Source: Bacillota bacterium (GTDB lineage: Bacteria; Bacillota; Clostridia; Lachnospirales; Lachnospiraceae). Taken from it: DNA of 64,000 bases. The notes below the pieces were generated by a model, which worked only from the letters and a program-made list of their open reading frames with translations, made no database searches and was not told where the DNA came from. Made by a program: the position numbers and the translations under genes. Positions 9,038 to 18,352 of this stretch are shown here, one piece after another. Location of the stretch: positions 62,001 through 126,000 of the forward strand of contig JAEYFP010000045.1 of NCBI GenBank assembly GCA_023402845.1. Direction: 5' to 3'. Position 1 is the stretch's first letter; the number at the start of each line of letters is the position of its first letter.

Positions 9038-9075
9038 TATTCTTTTTTAATAGGTAAATCCGAAAAATTTCTATT

Positions 9076-9114
9076 AAATAAAATGAGAGCGCCTCAGACG
9101 CTCTCATTTTATTT
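9076..9114 (-). terminator. Strong, apparently bidirectional terminator
   Basis: A perfect 16-bp stem (AAATAAAATGAGAGCG / CGCTCTCATTTTATTT) with a 7-nt loop, giving A-tract/T-tract flanks on both strands. It lies just beyond the stop of the class III aminotransferase and ends the eleven-gene catabolic run on the minus strand. Its core equals the hairpin at 521-543 with one change. Confidence 0.85.
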
Positions 9115-9123
9115 CTGCGATTC

Positions 9124-10410
9124 TTATCTCAAAGATCCTTCCGAATCCAAAATCCCGGTAAGCACCTCCATACAAACATCAATTTCTTCCTTTTTCACTA
9201 AGGTGGAGGGAATAAAACGAATTACATTTTTATAGGTTCCGCAATTCAAAAGCAGCACATTTCTTTTCAGGGCCTCCTCTTTTATCACGTTGGTCAATTG
9301 TGCATCCGGTTCTTTGTTCTCATCAACCAGCTCTATGGCAAGCATCAATCCCAAACCTCTGACCTCTCCTATCTGCCCTGGGTATTTTCCCTGAAGCTTC
9401 AGAAGCTGCTCGCGAAAGTATGCACCCATTTCTGCCGCATTGTTTAAGCCCTCCCGCTGTAATACCTCAAGGGTTGCGATTCCTGCGGCACAGGCAACCG
9501 GGTTGCCGCCAAAGGTGCCGCCGTGTGCACCGGCCGACCACTTCTCCATAATCTCTTTTTTTGCGATAATCGCACTCAGCGGAAAGCCGGAAGCAATCCC
9601 CTTTGCGGTAGTAAAGATGTCCGGCTGTACTTCAAAATGCTCCTGCGCAAACAGCTTGCCGGTACGCCCGTTCCCGGTTTGAATCTCATCGAATATCAGC
9701 ATAATTCCATATTTGGTACAAATTTCTCTGACATACTGCACCCATTCCTTCGGCGGAACGATATAACCGCCCTCTCCCTGCACCGGCTCGAGTATCACAG
9801 CCGCCACGGAATAAGGATCCACCAGATTATGGAACAAGTCGTCAAATTGCTTAAAGTAATATTCCGGACAGGTTCCTTCCTTTGCCTGAAACGGAGAGCG
9901 GTAAAGATTGGGATAATCCAAAAAGTACACCGACGGCAGCAGTCCTTCATAATCCTTGCGATAGACTGCGCTTGAGCTTGTAATGGACGTACAGCCGATC
10001 GTTCTCCCGTGGAATGACCCCTTAAAGGATATGATTGCAGGCCGTTTCGTATAGAACTTTGCCAGCTTCATTGCTCCGTCATTGGCTTCTGCTCCGCTGT
10101 TGCTGAAATATACCATTGTCTGGCCGCCCGTTAATTCCACCAGTTTTTCCGCAAGCCTCACATAGGATTCATAATAAACAACATTATGTCCCCCATGGAT
10201 CATCTGATGCAGTTGCTCCTCTGCCGCCTTTACAACTTCGGGATGATTATGCCCGATGTTGCATACTGCGACCCCGCTTGCAAAATCCAGCACCTTTTCT
10301 CCGTTTTCCGTATACAGATAGCTGCCTTCCGCCTTAATAACACCTAATTTTGTACTTCTGCCCGCCACCGGCGGCATGACCTTTACGGCTCTTTCATACA
10401 TTGTTTCCAT
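9124..10410 (-). CDS. Class III aminotransferase, GABA/ornithine aminotransferase family
   Basis: About 428 aa from ATG 10410, chosen because GGAGG lies 7 bases upstream and it begins 13 bases after the preceding stop (the frame also holds an ATG at 10431). PLP-family marks are clear: SNSGAEANDGAMKLA, SFHGRT, EPVQGEGGYIVPP, DEIQTGNGRTG and the PLP-lysine motif TAKGIASGFPLSA. The sequence reads closest to GabT (4-aminobutyrate to succinate semialdehyde) but ornithine and beta-alanine enzymes share the motifs. With a ureohydrolase two genes upstream and an Fe-alcohol dehydrogenase in the operon, GABA from guanidinobutyrate is a coherent substrate; this is inference. Confidence 0.9.
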   Translation of the reverse strand: METMYERAVKVMPPVAGRSTKLGVIKAEGSYLYTENGEKVLDFASGVAVCNIGHNHPEVVKAAEEQLHQMIHGGHNVVYYESYVRLAEKLVELTGGQTMVYFSNSGAEANDGAMKLAKFYTKRPAIISFKGSFHGRTIGCTSITSSSAVYRKDYEGLLPSVYFLDYPNLYRSPFQAKEGTCPEYYFKQFDDLFHNLVDPYSVAAVILEPVQGEGGYIVPPKEWVQYVREICTKYGIMLIFDEIQTGNGRTGKLFAQEHFEVQPDIFTTAKGIASGFPLSAIIAKKEIMEKWSAGAHGGTFGGNPVACAAGIATLEVLQREGLNNAAEMGAYFREQLLKLQGKYPGQIGEVRGLGLMLAIELVDENKEPDAQLTNVIKEEALKRNVLLLNCGTYKNVIRFIPSTLVKKEEIDVCMEVLTGILDSEGSLR

Positions 10411-10423
10411 TGCGTTCCTCCGC

Positions 10424-11590
10424 TTATTCATTTCTCTTATAGTTCATCACAAATTTCTTCAGGCGTGCAACCCCTTCCTTAAGCTGCTCCATGGAAGCCG
10501 CATAAGAAAGGCGGATATATCCCTCTCCGTAGGTGGAAAATGCCGTGCCCGGAACAACACCGACATGGAATTCATCCAGTAATTTCGTTGCAAATTCCAT
10601 TGATGTCATATGAAAGTCTCTGATAGAAGGAAACATATAAAACGCCCCCTTCGGTTTTACAACAGAAAATCCCATCTTTACAAGCTCTTCATATAAGTAT
10701 TCGCTGCGCTCCATATACACCTGCTTCATCCTTTCGGTATCCGAAGCGTCCTTTAATGCCTCAAGTGCCGCATACTGACTGATGGAAGCCGCACAGGTTA
10801 CGGCGGCTTGATGAACCTTATAAAGTTCATCGCTGATCCGGATCGGTGCCGCCAGAAAGCCGATTCTCCATCCGGTCATCGCATGAGACTTGGATACTCC
10901 GTTAATCACAATGGTTCTTTCCCATAAATCATTCAGGGAGGCAATGGATACATGCTTCTCATTGTATGTCAGACCCGCATAGATTTCGTCAGAAATCACA
11001 CAGATCTCCGGATGCCCCGTCAGCCAGTCCGCTATTTCCTGCAGCTGACTTTTATTCATCACTGCCCCGGTAGGATTATTCGGGTATGACAAAAGCAGAC
11101 AGCGGGAATAGGAGCTATATGCCTTTTCCAGCATATCCGCCGATAAAATAAAATTATTCTCCGTCGTATCGATATAAATCGGCATAGCTCCGCAAAAACG
11201 GATTAACGGCTCATATCCCGGGTAGCTTGGCGCGGGAATCATGATTTCATCACCCGATCCCAGCATTACCCGAAAAGCAGCCTCTAAAGCCTCTGTGGCT
11301 CCGCAGGTGACCATCATCTCCCACTCCGGATCATAGGTCAGCTGATAGTTTTTCTCAAAAAAATCACAGGCCGCTTTCCTCAAATCATAAATTCCGTCAT
11401 TATTTGTATAACCGGTACGATTCTCTTCAATTGCCCGCATCCCTGCTTGCTTGATCCTTTCGGGAGTATGAAAATCCGGCTCGCCCAGCGTCAGATTGAC
11501 AGCGTCCTCAAAGCTCTTCGTTTTATTTGCAAACTCTCTGATAATAGACGGCCGGGAAGACCGTACCGTCATTTGAAAATTATAATCCAC
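10424..11590 (-). CDS. Class I/II pyridoxal-phosphate aminotransferase (PatA/AspC-like)
   Basis: 388 aa with a GTG start preceded by AGAGGA. Fold-type I marks: LGEPDFHTPE near the N terminus, YPNNPTGAV, the PLP-lysine motif SKSHAMTGWRIGF and a C-terminal Arg (GEGYIRLSYA). These fit the 1-alpha/gamma subgroup (aspartate, aromatic or N-acetyldiaminopimelate-type). In this operon it may transaminate the imported amino acid (for example arginine to 2-ketoarginine), yielding a 2-oxo acid the D-2-hydroxyacid dehydrogenase could reduce. No biochemical specificity can be read directly. Confidence 0.9.
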   Translation of the reverse strand: MDYNFQMTVRSSRPSIIREFANKTKSFEDAVNLTLGEPDFHTPERIKQAGMRAIEENRTGYTNNDGIYDLRKAACDFFEKNYQLTYDPEWEMMVTCGATEALEAAFRVMLGSGDEIMIPAPSYPGYEPLIRFCGAMPIYIDTTENNFILSADMLEKAYSSYSRCLLLSYPNNPTGAVMNKSQLQEIADWLTGHPEICVISDEIYAGLTYNEKHVSIASLNDLWERTIVINGVSKSHAMTGWRIGFLAAPIRISDELYKVHQAAVTCAASISQYAALEALKDASDTERMKQVYMERSEYLYEELVKMGFSVVKPKGAFYMFPSIRDFHMTSMEFATKLLDEFHVGVVPGTAFSTYGEGYIRLSYAASMEQLKEGVARLKKFVMNYKRNE

Positions 11591-11647
11591 TTCACTAATC
11601 CTCTTTTCCGCATTCCTGCCCGCAAAACCGGTTTCGGCAGGACACCC

Positions 11648-12553
11648 TTATGATTCCGGGTTCATTACATAATAATTAGCTGCCATATAGTCAAATAATA
11701 ATTTTGCCGCCACCGTGCTTGTCATGTTACGATAGTCGGTCATCGGATTCACCTCTACAATATCAACAGAATCCACATAAGGAGCAACAAGCTTGACAAA
11801 GGTATACAATTCCTCGCTTGTCAGGCCTCCCGGCTCATTTGCTCCTGAGCCCGGTGCAAACGCACTGTCCAGGACATCAATATCAATTGATAAATGCACA
11901 TGCTCGGTATTGTCAAGTGCTACTCTGAGTGCTTCCTTTGCAGTTTCCTCAATTCCCATTTGATGTACACGGTTCGCGGGAATCATCGTAATACCTGATT
12001 CCTTAATAAAATAGTAATGCTCCGCAGAATTGTATCCCCGCATACCGATCTGTGCATAATTTTTCGGATGAATTCTCTCCAGTTCACTTGCTCTTCTCAT
12101 CTGACTGCTTCCGGAATACAGCCCTTGGATCGGAGATTCCTTAACTAAATCCAAATGCGCATCCACATGAATGATTCCGATATTACCGGTCGTATTGTCA
12201 TACAGAGCCTTGATTGCCGGCCATCCGGTCGAATGATCACCTCCCAAAAGAATGGGGGCGTATCCGTCCCGGTATACCTGGTCAATAAAACACTTAATAT
12301 CATTTAAAGATTCTTCGTTATTGTATCTTCTGATCTGAGTAGTATCTCCGTAATCTTTCAGTTCAATTTTGGTCATATCGATGATACGGCCTTCCTCCAC
12401 ATCAAACAACAGGTTATTTTCGATCCTGTTGAAAATCCACTGCAGGGATTTTCTGATCTGCTCCGGCGCATAACGCGCGCCGGGCCATCCTTTCGATGCT
12501 GATGTATCATAAGACATTCCTACCAGTCCAAATTTGCTTTTCTGCTTGATCAT
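11648..12553 (-). CDS. Ureohydrolase (arginase/agmatinase/guanidinobutyrase family)
   Basis: 301 aa. All manganese-site signatures are present: GGDHSTGWPA, DAHLDLV (family DAHxD) and SIDIDVLDSAFAPG (family DxDxxDPxxxPG). The enzyme should hydrolyse a guanidino group to urea plus an amine. N-terminal and loop sequences do not let me separate arginase, agmatinase, guanidinobutyrase and guanidinopropionase. The lack of a decarboxylase nearby argues against an agmatine route, while the adjacent GABA-type aminotransferase favours guanidinobutyrate or a similar acid. Confidence 0.92.
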   Translation of the reverse strand: MIKQKSKFGLVGMSYDTSASKGWPGARYAPEQIRKSLQWIFNRIENNLLFDVEEGRIIDMTKIELKDYGDTTQIRRYNNEESLNDIKCFIDQVYRDGYAPILLGGDHSTGWPAIKALYDNTTGNIGIIHVDAHLDLVKESPIQGLYSGSSQMRRASELERIHPKNYAQIGMRGYNSAEHYYFIKESGITMIPANRVHQMGIEETAKEALRVALDNTEHVHLSIDIDVLDSAFAPGSGANEPGGLTSEELYTFVKLVAPYVDSVDIVEVNPMTDYRNMTSTVAAKLLFDYMAANYYVMNPES

Positions 12554-12576
12554 GACACCTATCCCTCTTTTCCAAA

Positions 12577-13692
12577 CTATTTCACTACAAATTCTCCATT
12601 CTGGACAGTGACTACAATAATGTCCTTGGAAGCAGGCTCATTGGAGTTTTCAAATGAAATTGATCCGGTCACACCGACAAAATCTGTTGTATCTGCCAGC
12701 GCTGCCTTTACCGCTTCCCTGTCGGTTGTTCCTGCTCTTTCAATTGCATCCGCCATCAGCATCATGGCATCATAGCAATAGGCTGACCAGGAATCTACTT
12801 CATATTCCTTCTCCTTCAGCTTGCTTAAATACGACTGCACCCGTTCACTCGGATCCTCAGTTGAGAAATAGCAAATGATATTCATTCCTTCCACAGCTTC
12901 CTTGCCAAGTTCTACGAGCGTATCAGTGTAAACGCCGTCGCTGGCATAGACCGGAATCTCAATTCCCTGATTTTTAGACTGCATCATAATTTTAGCCGCA
13001 TCGGCATCATAGCCGGCAATGACAAGCACATCTGCTCCGGAATTCTTGATCTCAGTAATTAACAGACTATAGTCATCCGAGCCGCTTGTATACGATTCGT
13101 TTACGGCCACACTCGCACCCAAAGCTTCATATTCCGTCACAAAGGCATTGGCAACACCGGTTCCATAATCCGTATTTTCATAAATGACCGCTGCATTTTG
13201 ATAGCCTGCTTCAGAAAGCAGCTTTGCCATTTCTCCTCCCTGATAATTATCTCCGATATTCACACGATAAACATAATCTCCGATTTCCAGCACGCCGGGG
13301 GCTGTAGATGCCATAGCCACCTCCGGTATCCCGTTAGACTGATAAACCTCACCGGCCGCCAATGTACAGCTGCTGAAAAAATGTCCGACAATTCCGACAA
13401 TGCTGTCATCCGTGGCAAATTTCTGCGCAACACTCACCGCATCGGTTGAGCTTCCCTTATCATCGCCATATACGACTTCAATTTCTTTCCCCAAAACGCC
13501 ACCGGCTGCATTTAATTCTTCCACTGCCAGTTCTACACCTTTTTTCGTATAGTCCCCATACACAGAGGAGTCTCCTGTAAATGGGGCCGCCACACCAATT
13601 TTAATTGTGTCGGAATTCGAAGCGCCGCAGCCTGTCAGCATTGTCAGCCCGACTGCTCCCATCATCAATAACCCTAACATCTTTTTCTTCAT
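12577..13692 (-). CDS. livJ: Amino-acid ABC transporter binding lipoprotein (LivJ/HAAT type)
   Basis: 371 aa with a lipoprotein signal (MKKKMLGLLMMGAVGLTMLTGCG; lipobox Cys 22). The mature part is a type I periplasmic-binding fold (IKIGVAAPFTGDSSVYGDYTKKGVELAVEELNAAGG). In this family the solute is a branched-chain or other hydrophobic/amide amino acid. Given the catabolic neighbours, the ligand may be arginine, a guanidino acid or GABA rather than leucine. It follows livF in the same minus-strand run, so all five transporter parts are contiguous. Confidence 0.92.
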   Translation of the reverse strand: MKKKMLGLLMMGAVGLTMLTGCGASNSDTIKIGVAAPFTGDSSVYGDYTKKGVELAVEELNAAGGVLGKEIEVVYGDDKGSSTDAVSVAQKFATDDSIVGIVGHFFSSCTLAAGEVYQSNGIPEVAMASTAPGVLEIGDYVYRVNIGDNYQGGEMAKLLSEAGYQNAAVIYENTDYGTGVANAFVTEYEALGASVAVNESYTSGSDDYSLLITEIKNSGADVLVIAGYDADAAKIMMQSKNQGIEIPVYASDGVYTDTLVELGKEAVEGMNIICYFSTEDPSERVQSYLSKLKEKEYEVDSWSAYCYDAMMLMADAIERAGTTDREAVKAALADTTDFVGVTGSISFENSNEPASKDIIVVTVQNGEFVVK

Positions 13693-13728
13693 AATCTTTT
13701 CCTCTTTTCGTTTTATTTTGCAATAAGC

Positions 13729-14445
13729 CTAAGCTTTTTCGCCCAGATAGATTTTTTTCACCATGGGATTATTTAATAAATCCTTAGAATCCCCATCTAA
13801 AATTAATTCTCCGACATCCATCACATAACCGTAATGTGCGGACGAGAGTGCAACCTGCGCATTTTGCTCAACAACCAGAACGGTTACTCCCTCTTGATTA
13901 ATTCCCCTGATAATATCAAATACTTCATCCACGATGATCGGCGCAAGTCCCATAGACGGTTCATCTAAGATTAACAGCTTCGGCGCCTGCAAAACCCCTC
14001 TGGCAATTGCCAGCATTTGCTGTTCTCCACCGCTAAGCGTACCTGCTATCTGATTCCTGCGTTCCTTAAGTCTTGGAAACTGATCAAATACCTTGTCTAA
14101 TTCTTCTCTGAATGCTTTTTTCGATACTGTTCTGGAATATGCGCTTAATAACAAATTTTCCTTCACAGTCAGGCCGGCGAAAACATGCCTTCCCTCAGGA
14201 ATATGAATAATACCGATCCCTTTTGCAATTTCATGAGGCTTCCTGCCCGTAATCTCTGCTCCCTCAAATAAGATCCTTCCCCCGTCACAGGTCTGTAAAC
14301 CCGATATTGCTTTTAGCGTACTGGATTTTCCCGCACCATTGTTCCCGATTAATGCAACGATTTCCTTTTCCTTGACCCGGAAAGAAATATTACGAACCGC
14401 TTCTATCCCGCCATATTTTATGGATAACCCTTCCACCTTAAGCAT
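13729..14445 (-). CDS. livF: HAAT ABC transporter ATPase LivF
   Basis: 238 aa from ATG 14445 (GAAGGAG-type ribosome site; 8-base overlap with livG). An upstream ATG at 14475 would overlap livG by 38 bases. Walker A GNNGAGKSST, signature LSGGEQQMLA, Walker B KLLILDEPSMGL. The short form without the LivG C-terminal extension identifies LivF. It powers the LivHM permease. Confidence 0.95.
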   Translation of the reverse strand: MLKVEGLSIKYGGIEAVRNISFRVKEKEIVALIGNNGAGKSSTLKAISGLQTCDGGRILFEGAEITGRKPHEIAKGIGIIHIPEGRHVFAGLTVKENLLLSAYSRTVSKKAFREELDKVFDQFPRLKERRNQIAGTLSGGEQQMLAIARGVLQAPKLLILDEPSMGLAPIIVDEVFDIIRGINQEGVTVLVVEQNAQVALSSAHYGYVMDVGELILDGDSKDLLNNPMVKKIYLGEKA

Positions 14446-15208
14446 CCTTCGTTCTCCTTCCCAGATAAGCTTCAATTACCCTTTCATTATTTTGAATTTC
14501 TTCCGGCTTTCCCTCTGCAATTTTTACTCCGTAATCCAAAACAATAATGTGGTCCGATATTCCCATCACAACTCTCATATTATGTTCAATCAGAACAATG
14601 GTAACTCCCGATTGATTCACCTGCTTAATATAGGATACAAGCTTCATCGCTTCTGAATTGTTCATTCCTGCCGTCGGTTCATCAAGCAGAAGCAATGCAG
14701 GTTCAGATGCCAATGCCCTAATTATTTCAAGCCGCCGCTGCTCTCCGTAAGACAGATTCCGCGCAAGTTCAAAGGCTTTCTCCTCCAATTCGATACTTTT
14801 TAAAAGCTCCATCGCCTTCTGATAGCATTTCACTTCCTCTGCCTTGCACTTTTTTGTATAAAAAATACTGTCCAAAAGCGATTCTCCGACCTTAATATGC
14901 AGCCCGATCATAATATTTTCCAATACTGTCAGATTAGAGAATAATCTGATATTCTGAAACGTTCTGGTAATACCTTTTTGTGCTGTTTCATAATCCTTCA
15001 GCTTTGTGATATCCTCTCCGTTATACACTTTCTTTCCTGAGGTAGATGTATATATCCCCGAAATCATATTAAATAATGTTGTTTTTCCGGCACCGTTCGG
15101 ACCGATAATACTTACAATTTCACCCTTTTTAACAGAAAATGAAATATCATCCACCGCTTTTAATCCGCTAAAATATTTGCATAAATGTTTAATTTCTAAT
15201 AAATCCAT
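14438..15208 (-). CDS. livG: HAAT ABC transporter ATPase LivG
   Basis: 256 aa. Walker A GPNGAGKTTLFNMISG, the LivG-typical NIRLFSNLTVLENIMIG region, signature LSYGEQRRLEI, Walker B LLLLDEPTAGMN, and the C-terminal GKPEEIQNNERVIEAYLG characteristic of LivG. It pairs with LivF as the energising heterodimer. Its start is 1 base from the livM stop. Confidence 0.95.
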   Translation of the reverse strand: MDLLEIKHLCKYFSGLKAVDDISFSVKKGEIVSIIGPNGAGKTTLFNMISGIYTSTSGKKVYNGEDITKLKDYETAQKGITRTFQNIRLFSNLTVLENIMIGLHIKVGESLLDSIFYTKKCKAEEVKCYQKAMELLKSIELEEKAFELARNLSYGEQRRLEIIRALASEPALLLLDEPTAGMNNSEAMKLVSYIKQVNQSGVTIVLIEHNMRVVMGISDHIIVLDYGVKIAEGKPEEIQNNERVIEAYLGRRTKDA

Positions 15209-15209
15209 A

Positions 15210-16190
15210 TTAAACCTCCCTTTTTCTTGGGACCCGCTTTTCCGGACAGAAGCCCTTCGGGCGATAGATCATCATAACGACAAGCATAATTCCATAAATG
15301 AGCATGCGATAGGATTCCAATGCCCGCAGACATTCCGGCAGCAAATATAAGATACTGACTCCAATTACCGTTCCGAGCATACTGCCCTTTCCGCCGATCA
15401 CAACCATGCATAAAATCAAGATGGAATCGTTTGTTGTAAAATTATTAGGATTGATAAAGCTCATATAATGTGCATAAAAGCTGCCTGCTACTCCTGCAAA
15501 TGCGGCCGATACCGCAAACGCAATGATTTTGTAATATCCCGTATGAATTCCCAGCGAGGCAGCGGCAATTTCATTTTCTCGAACCGCAACAAGTGCCCTC
15601 CCGATCTTGGATTCATTAATTTGTTTCATAACAAAAAAGGTAATGATCAAAATAACAGCGATCAAGTAAAACATCGATTGCTTGGAACCAAGCTGAACGC
15701 CGAATAATACAGGCGCTTTAATTTTACTGACTCCAAGAGGACCATTGGTTACCTCCTGCCAGTTCAGCATGACATAGCGGACGATTTCATTGAATCCCAT
15801 TGTCACAATCGCAAGATAGTCTCCTCGGATTCTTAACGATGGAATTCCAAGTAAGATCCCGCATATCATCGAAAACAAAAATGCAATGAGCATACCGGCC
15901 CAGAAGCTGTTAAAAATTTTTTGAGCAAACAGACTTGAGGCATAGGCTCCCAAACCATAGAATGCGGCATGTCCAAGATCCAATTCACCTGTCACACCCG
16001 TAATCATATTTAAAGTAAGTCCCAATACCAGATATACTCCCAAGATAATCAGTATATGTAAAATATACCCATTGTTTATCACAAGAGGAAACACAGTAAT
16101 CAGTATTACGCATAAAAGAAGTTTTTTCCAGGTGTCCATTCCTTGTATCTTAACTGCAATAGTTTTCACTTTATTCACGAATTGATTCAT
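15210..16190 (-). CDS. livM: HAAT ABC transporter permease LivM
   Basis: 326 aa from ATG 16190, 7 bases beyond the livH stop with AGGTGG upstream. The ORF extends to 16256 but that would overlap livH. Many hydrophobic helices, the LivM motif LTGVTGELDLGHAAFYGLGAY-like segment near residue 70, and the cytoplasmic loop GRALVAVRENEIAAASLGI. It ends in a PKG/PEKR tail typical of LivM. Confidence 0.94.
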   Translation of the reverse strand: MNQFVNKVKTIAVKIQGMDTWKKLLLCVILITVFPLVINNGYILHILIILGVYLVLGLTLNMITGVTGELDLGHAAFYGLGAYASSLFAQKIFNSFWAGMLIAFLFSMICGILLGIPSLRIRGDYLAIVTMGFNEIVRYVMLNWQEVTNGPLGVSKIKAPVLFGVQLGSKQSMFYLIAVILIITFFVMKQINESKIGRALVAVRENEIAAASLGIHTGYYKIIAFAVSAAFAGVAGSFYAHYMSFINPNNFTTNDSILILCMVVIGGKGSMLGTVIGVSILYLLPECLRALESYRMLIYGIMLVVMMIYRPKGFCPEKRVPRKREV

Positions 16191-16197
16191 ATTCCAC

Positions 16198-17070
16198 CTA
16201 CACTTTCTCAACCTCAGATTTTCCAAATAAACCATTTGGCTTAAAGAGAAGCACAATGATTAAAATAATAAAAGCGAATGCATCCTTATACTTTGCCGAA
16301 ATAAATACCGCGCCGAAGGATTCGGAAAGTCCTAATAGAATTCCTCCGATCATAGTTCCGGGGATATTTCCGATTCCGCCCAGCACAGCGGCAACAAAGG
16401 CTTTCAATCCCATTGCAGAACCCATATTATAGACCAGTGTGTTGTAATACATTCCTACCAGAATACCTGCTGCCGCTCCGAGCACGGAACCGACGGAAAA
16501 GGTAATGGAGATGATTTTATTAACCGGAAGCCCCATCAGACTTGCCATATCCTGATCCATCGACGTTGCTCTTATCGCAATACCTATTTGAGATTTATAA
16601 ATCAGCAAATAGAGCATTACCATCAGAATCACGCTGACAACCAATATTACAATCTGCACCTTTGAAATGGTAATGTTTTGTATTTCATACGCAATATTCT
16701 GAATGACGTTCGGATACGATTTTGTATCAGAACCGCCGAGCAGCATAATTGAATTCTGCAGAATAATCGATACCCCAATCGCACTGATCAGCTGTGAGCT
16801 CCTGGCCCCGTTTCTGATAGAACGAAATGCAGTCAATTCAATGACCACTCCTAATATACCCGCAAGTACCAAGGCAATGAGAAAGGACAAAATAGGATGA
16901 AGTCCCAGAATTGAGATACAGAAGTAAGATACAAAGGCACCAATCATATAAATTTCTCCATGAGAAAAATTGATCAGTCCTAAAATCCCATATGCAAGCG
17001 TGTAGCCCAATGCAACAATCGCATAAATCGCACCGATTGTCAGTCCGTTTGTTAGCTGTTGTAGCAGCAT
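16198..17070 (-). CDS. livH: HAAT ABC transporter permease LivH
   Basis: 290 aa from ATG 17070, which has GAGGAGG 8 bases upstream; the frame is open to 17145 but those 25 codons overlap the terminator region. Starts MLLQQLTNGLTIGAIYAIVALGYTLAYGILGLINFSHG, shown here only as the known LivH N-terminal pattern. Eight helices and the loop IAIRATSMDQDMASLMG. Forms the pore with LivM. Confidence 0.94.
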   Translation of the reverse strand: MLLQQLTNGLTIGAIYAIVALGYTLAYGILGLINFSHGEIYMIGAFVSYFCISILGLHPILSFLIALVLAGILGVVIELTAFRSIRNGARSSQLISAIGVSIILQNSIMLLGGSDTKSYPNVIQNIAYEIQNITISKVQIVILVVSVILMVMLYLLIYKSQIGIAIRATSMDQDMASLMGLPVNKIISITFSVGSVLGAAAGILVGMYYNTLVYNMGSAMGLKAFVAAVLGGIGNIPGTMIGGILLGLSESFGAVFISAKYKDAFAFIILIIVLLFKPNGLFGKSEVEKV

Positions 17071-17100
17071 TGAAAAAACCTCCTCTTTAAAATTAAGCAA

Positions 17101-17140
17101 AAAAAAGACAAAGAAGGCACTGCCTTCTATGCCTTCTTTG
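17101..17140 (-). terminator. Internal terminator/attenuator between Fe-ADH and livH
   Basis: A perfect 11-bp stem (CAAAGAAGGCA / TGCCTTCTTTG, 17109-17140) is followed on the minus strand by TCTTTTTTTT. It lies 44 bases after the alcohol dehydrogenase stop and ~40 bases before livH. It should separate or down-weight the transporter half of the operon. Confidence 0.75.
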
Positions 17141-17183
17141 GCCAATTTGTTTTCTTATTTACTTAGTGTACCATTTTCTGCAA

Positions 17184-18338
17184 TCAAAAATCAATTTCTT
17201 TTCCGTAAAAAGTTGATTGAAGCATTTTTTCCATAGCAGAATACTCCATCTTAATAGGATTGACGTTTGTCGCACCCAGCATCGCATGCTCGAGCAATAT
17301 CTCATATTTTTCTCTAAACTGCGCCTCTGTGATCCCTGCCTCAAAAAAACAATTCGGAATCTTCATTTTTTGATTCAGCAGCTTAATTTCCTGAATGATA
17401 TCTTCGCACCGGCAATGATAAGAAAGCTCCTTAAGCTTTTCTCTGACAGTCTCGTTTCTTCTATTATAAGTTAATACATAAGGCAGAATAATTGCATTGG
17501 TGAGACCGTGTGCCATGTCAAATACCGCGCCATAGGAATGGGCAATTCCATGCACCATACCAAGTCCGACATTTGCAAAGCCGATTCCCGCCATGGCCTG
17601 ATAATGATGAATTTTCTCCCTTGCCTCGAGCGTTCCCTTCTCATAGGAGATAAACAGCCACTTCATAATTCCCTCAATTGCGGATTTGCAAAGTCCCTCA
17701 TCAAAATCATCCAGATTATGATTGGTATAGGCCTCGATCGCATGTGTCAGTGCATCCATTCCGGTCTCCGCCGCAATCTGCTTTGGCATTGTCATGGTAA
17801 GCTCGGCATCCAAAATTGCCAGCTCCGGTCTTAGGCAATCGGTCATAATCGGAACCTTCAGCTCCTTTTTCTTATCTGTGATGACCGTACCTCTTGTTAC
17901 CTCCGAACCCGTCCCCGATGTGGACGGGATGCAGATCAGTGCTGTTTTTCTGTCCGCCGGTATGCGGCCTTCCTGATTGAAAAGCAGTACATTTTCAAAG
18001 CTCAGCTGCGGAAACTCATAAAATAAAAGCATGGCCTTTGCGCAGTCCATCGCAGAACCTCCTCCGATGGCAATCACTGCTTCCGGTTCATACTCCCGCA
18101 TGAAACGAAGCCCCTCTGTTACTTCTTCAATGGATGGATTTTTTAAAACTCCCGCATGTACCCTGACCTCACAGCCTCCCTTTTGCAGATAGGAAACAGC
18201 TCTGTCAATGACTCCAGTTTCTATCATGGATTTCCCGCCCGTGACAAGCAGCACTTTATGAAAGGATAGCTCCTCTAAATAGGACAGACTGCCGGCTCCC
18301 GTAATGATTTGCTTTCCGCCTAAAACAATTTTTCTCAT
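17184..18338 (-). CDS. Iron-containing alcohol dehydrogenase
   Basis: 384 aa, group III (Fe-ADH). Nucleotide site GGGSAMDCAKA, GTGSEVT, and iron ligands in DALTHAIEAYTN, GLGMVHGIAHSYG and DMAHGLTNA. Family members reduce aldehydes with NAD(P)H. 4-hydroxybutyrate dehydrogenases belong here, so it could reduce the succinate semialdehyde made by the class III aminotransferase. Glycerol- or butanol-type specificities cannot be excluded. Confidence 0.93.
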   Translation of the reverse strand: MRKIVLGGKQIITGAGSLSYLEELSFHKVLLVTGGKSMIETGVIDRAVSYLQKGGCEVRVHAGVLKNPSIEEVTEGLRFMREYEPEAVIAIGGGSAMDCAKAMLLFYEFPQLSFENVLLFNQEGRIPADRKTALICIPSTSGTGSEVTRGTVITDKKKELKVPIMTDCLRPELAILDAELTMTMPKQIAAETGMDALTHAIEAYTNHNLDDFDEGLCKSAIEGIMKWLFISYEKGTLEAREKIHHYQAMAGIGFANVGLGMVHGIAHSYGAVFDMAHGLTNAIILPYVLTYNRRNETVREKLKELSYHCRCEDIIQEIKLLNQKMKIPNCFFEAGITEAQFREKYEILLEHAMLGATNVNPIKMEYSAMEKMLQSTFYGKEIDF

Positions 18339-18352
18339 AACTCCACCTTCTT

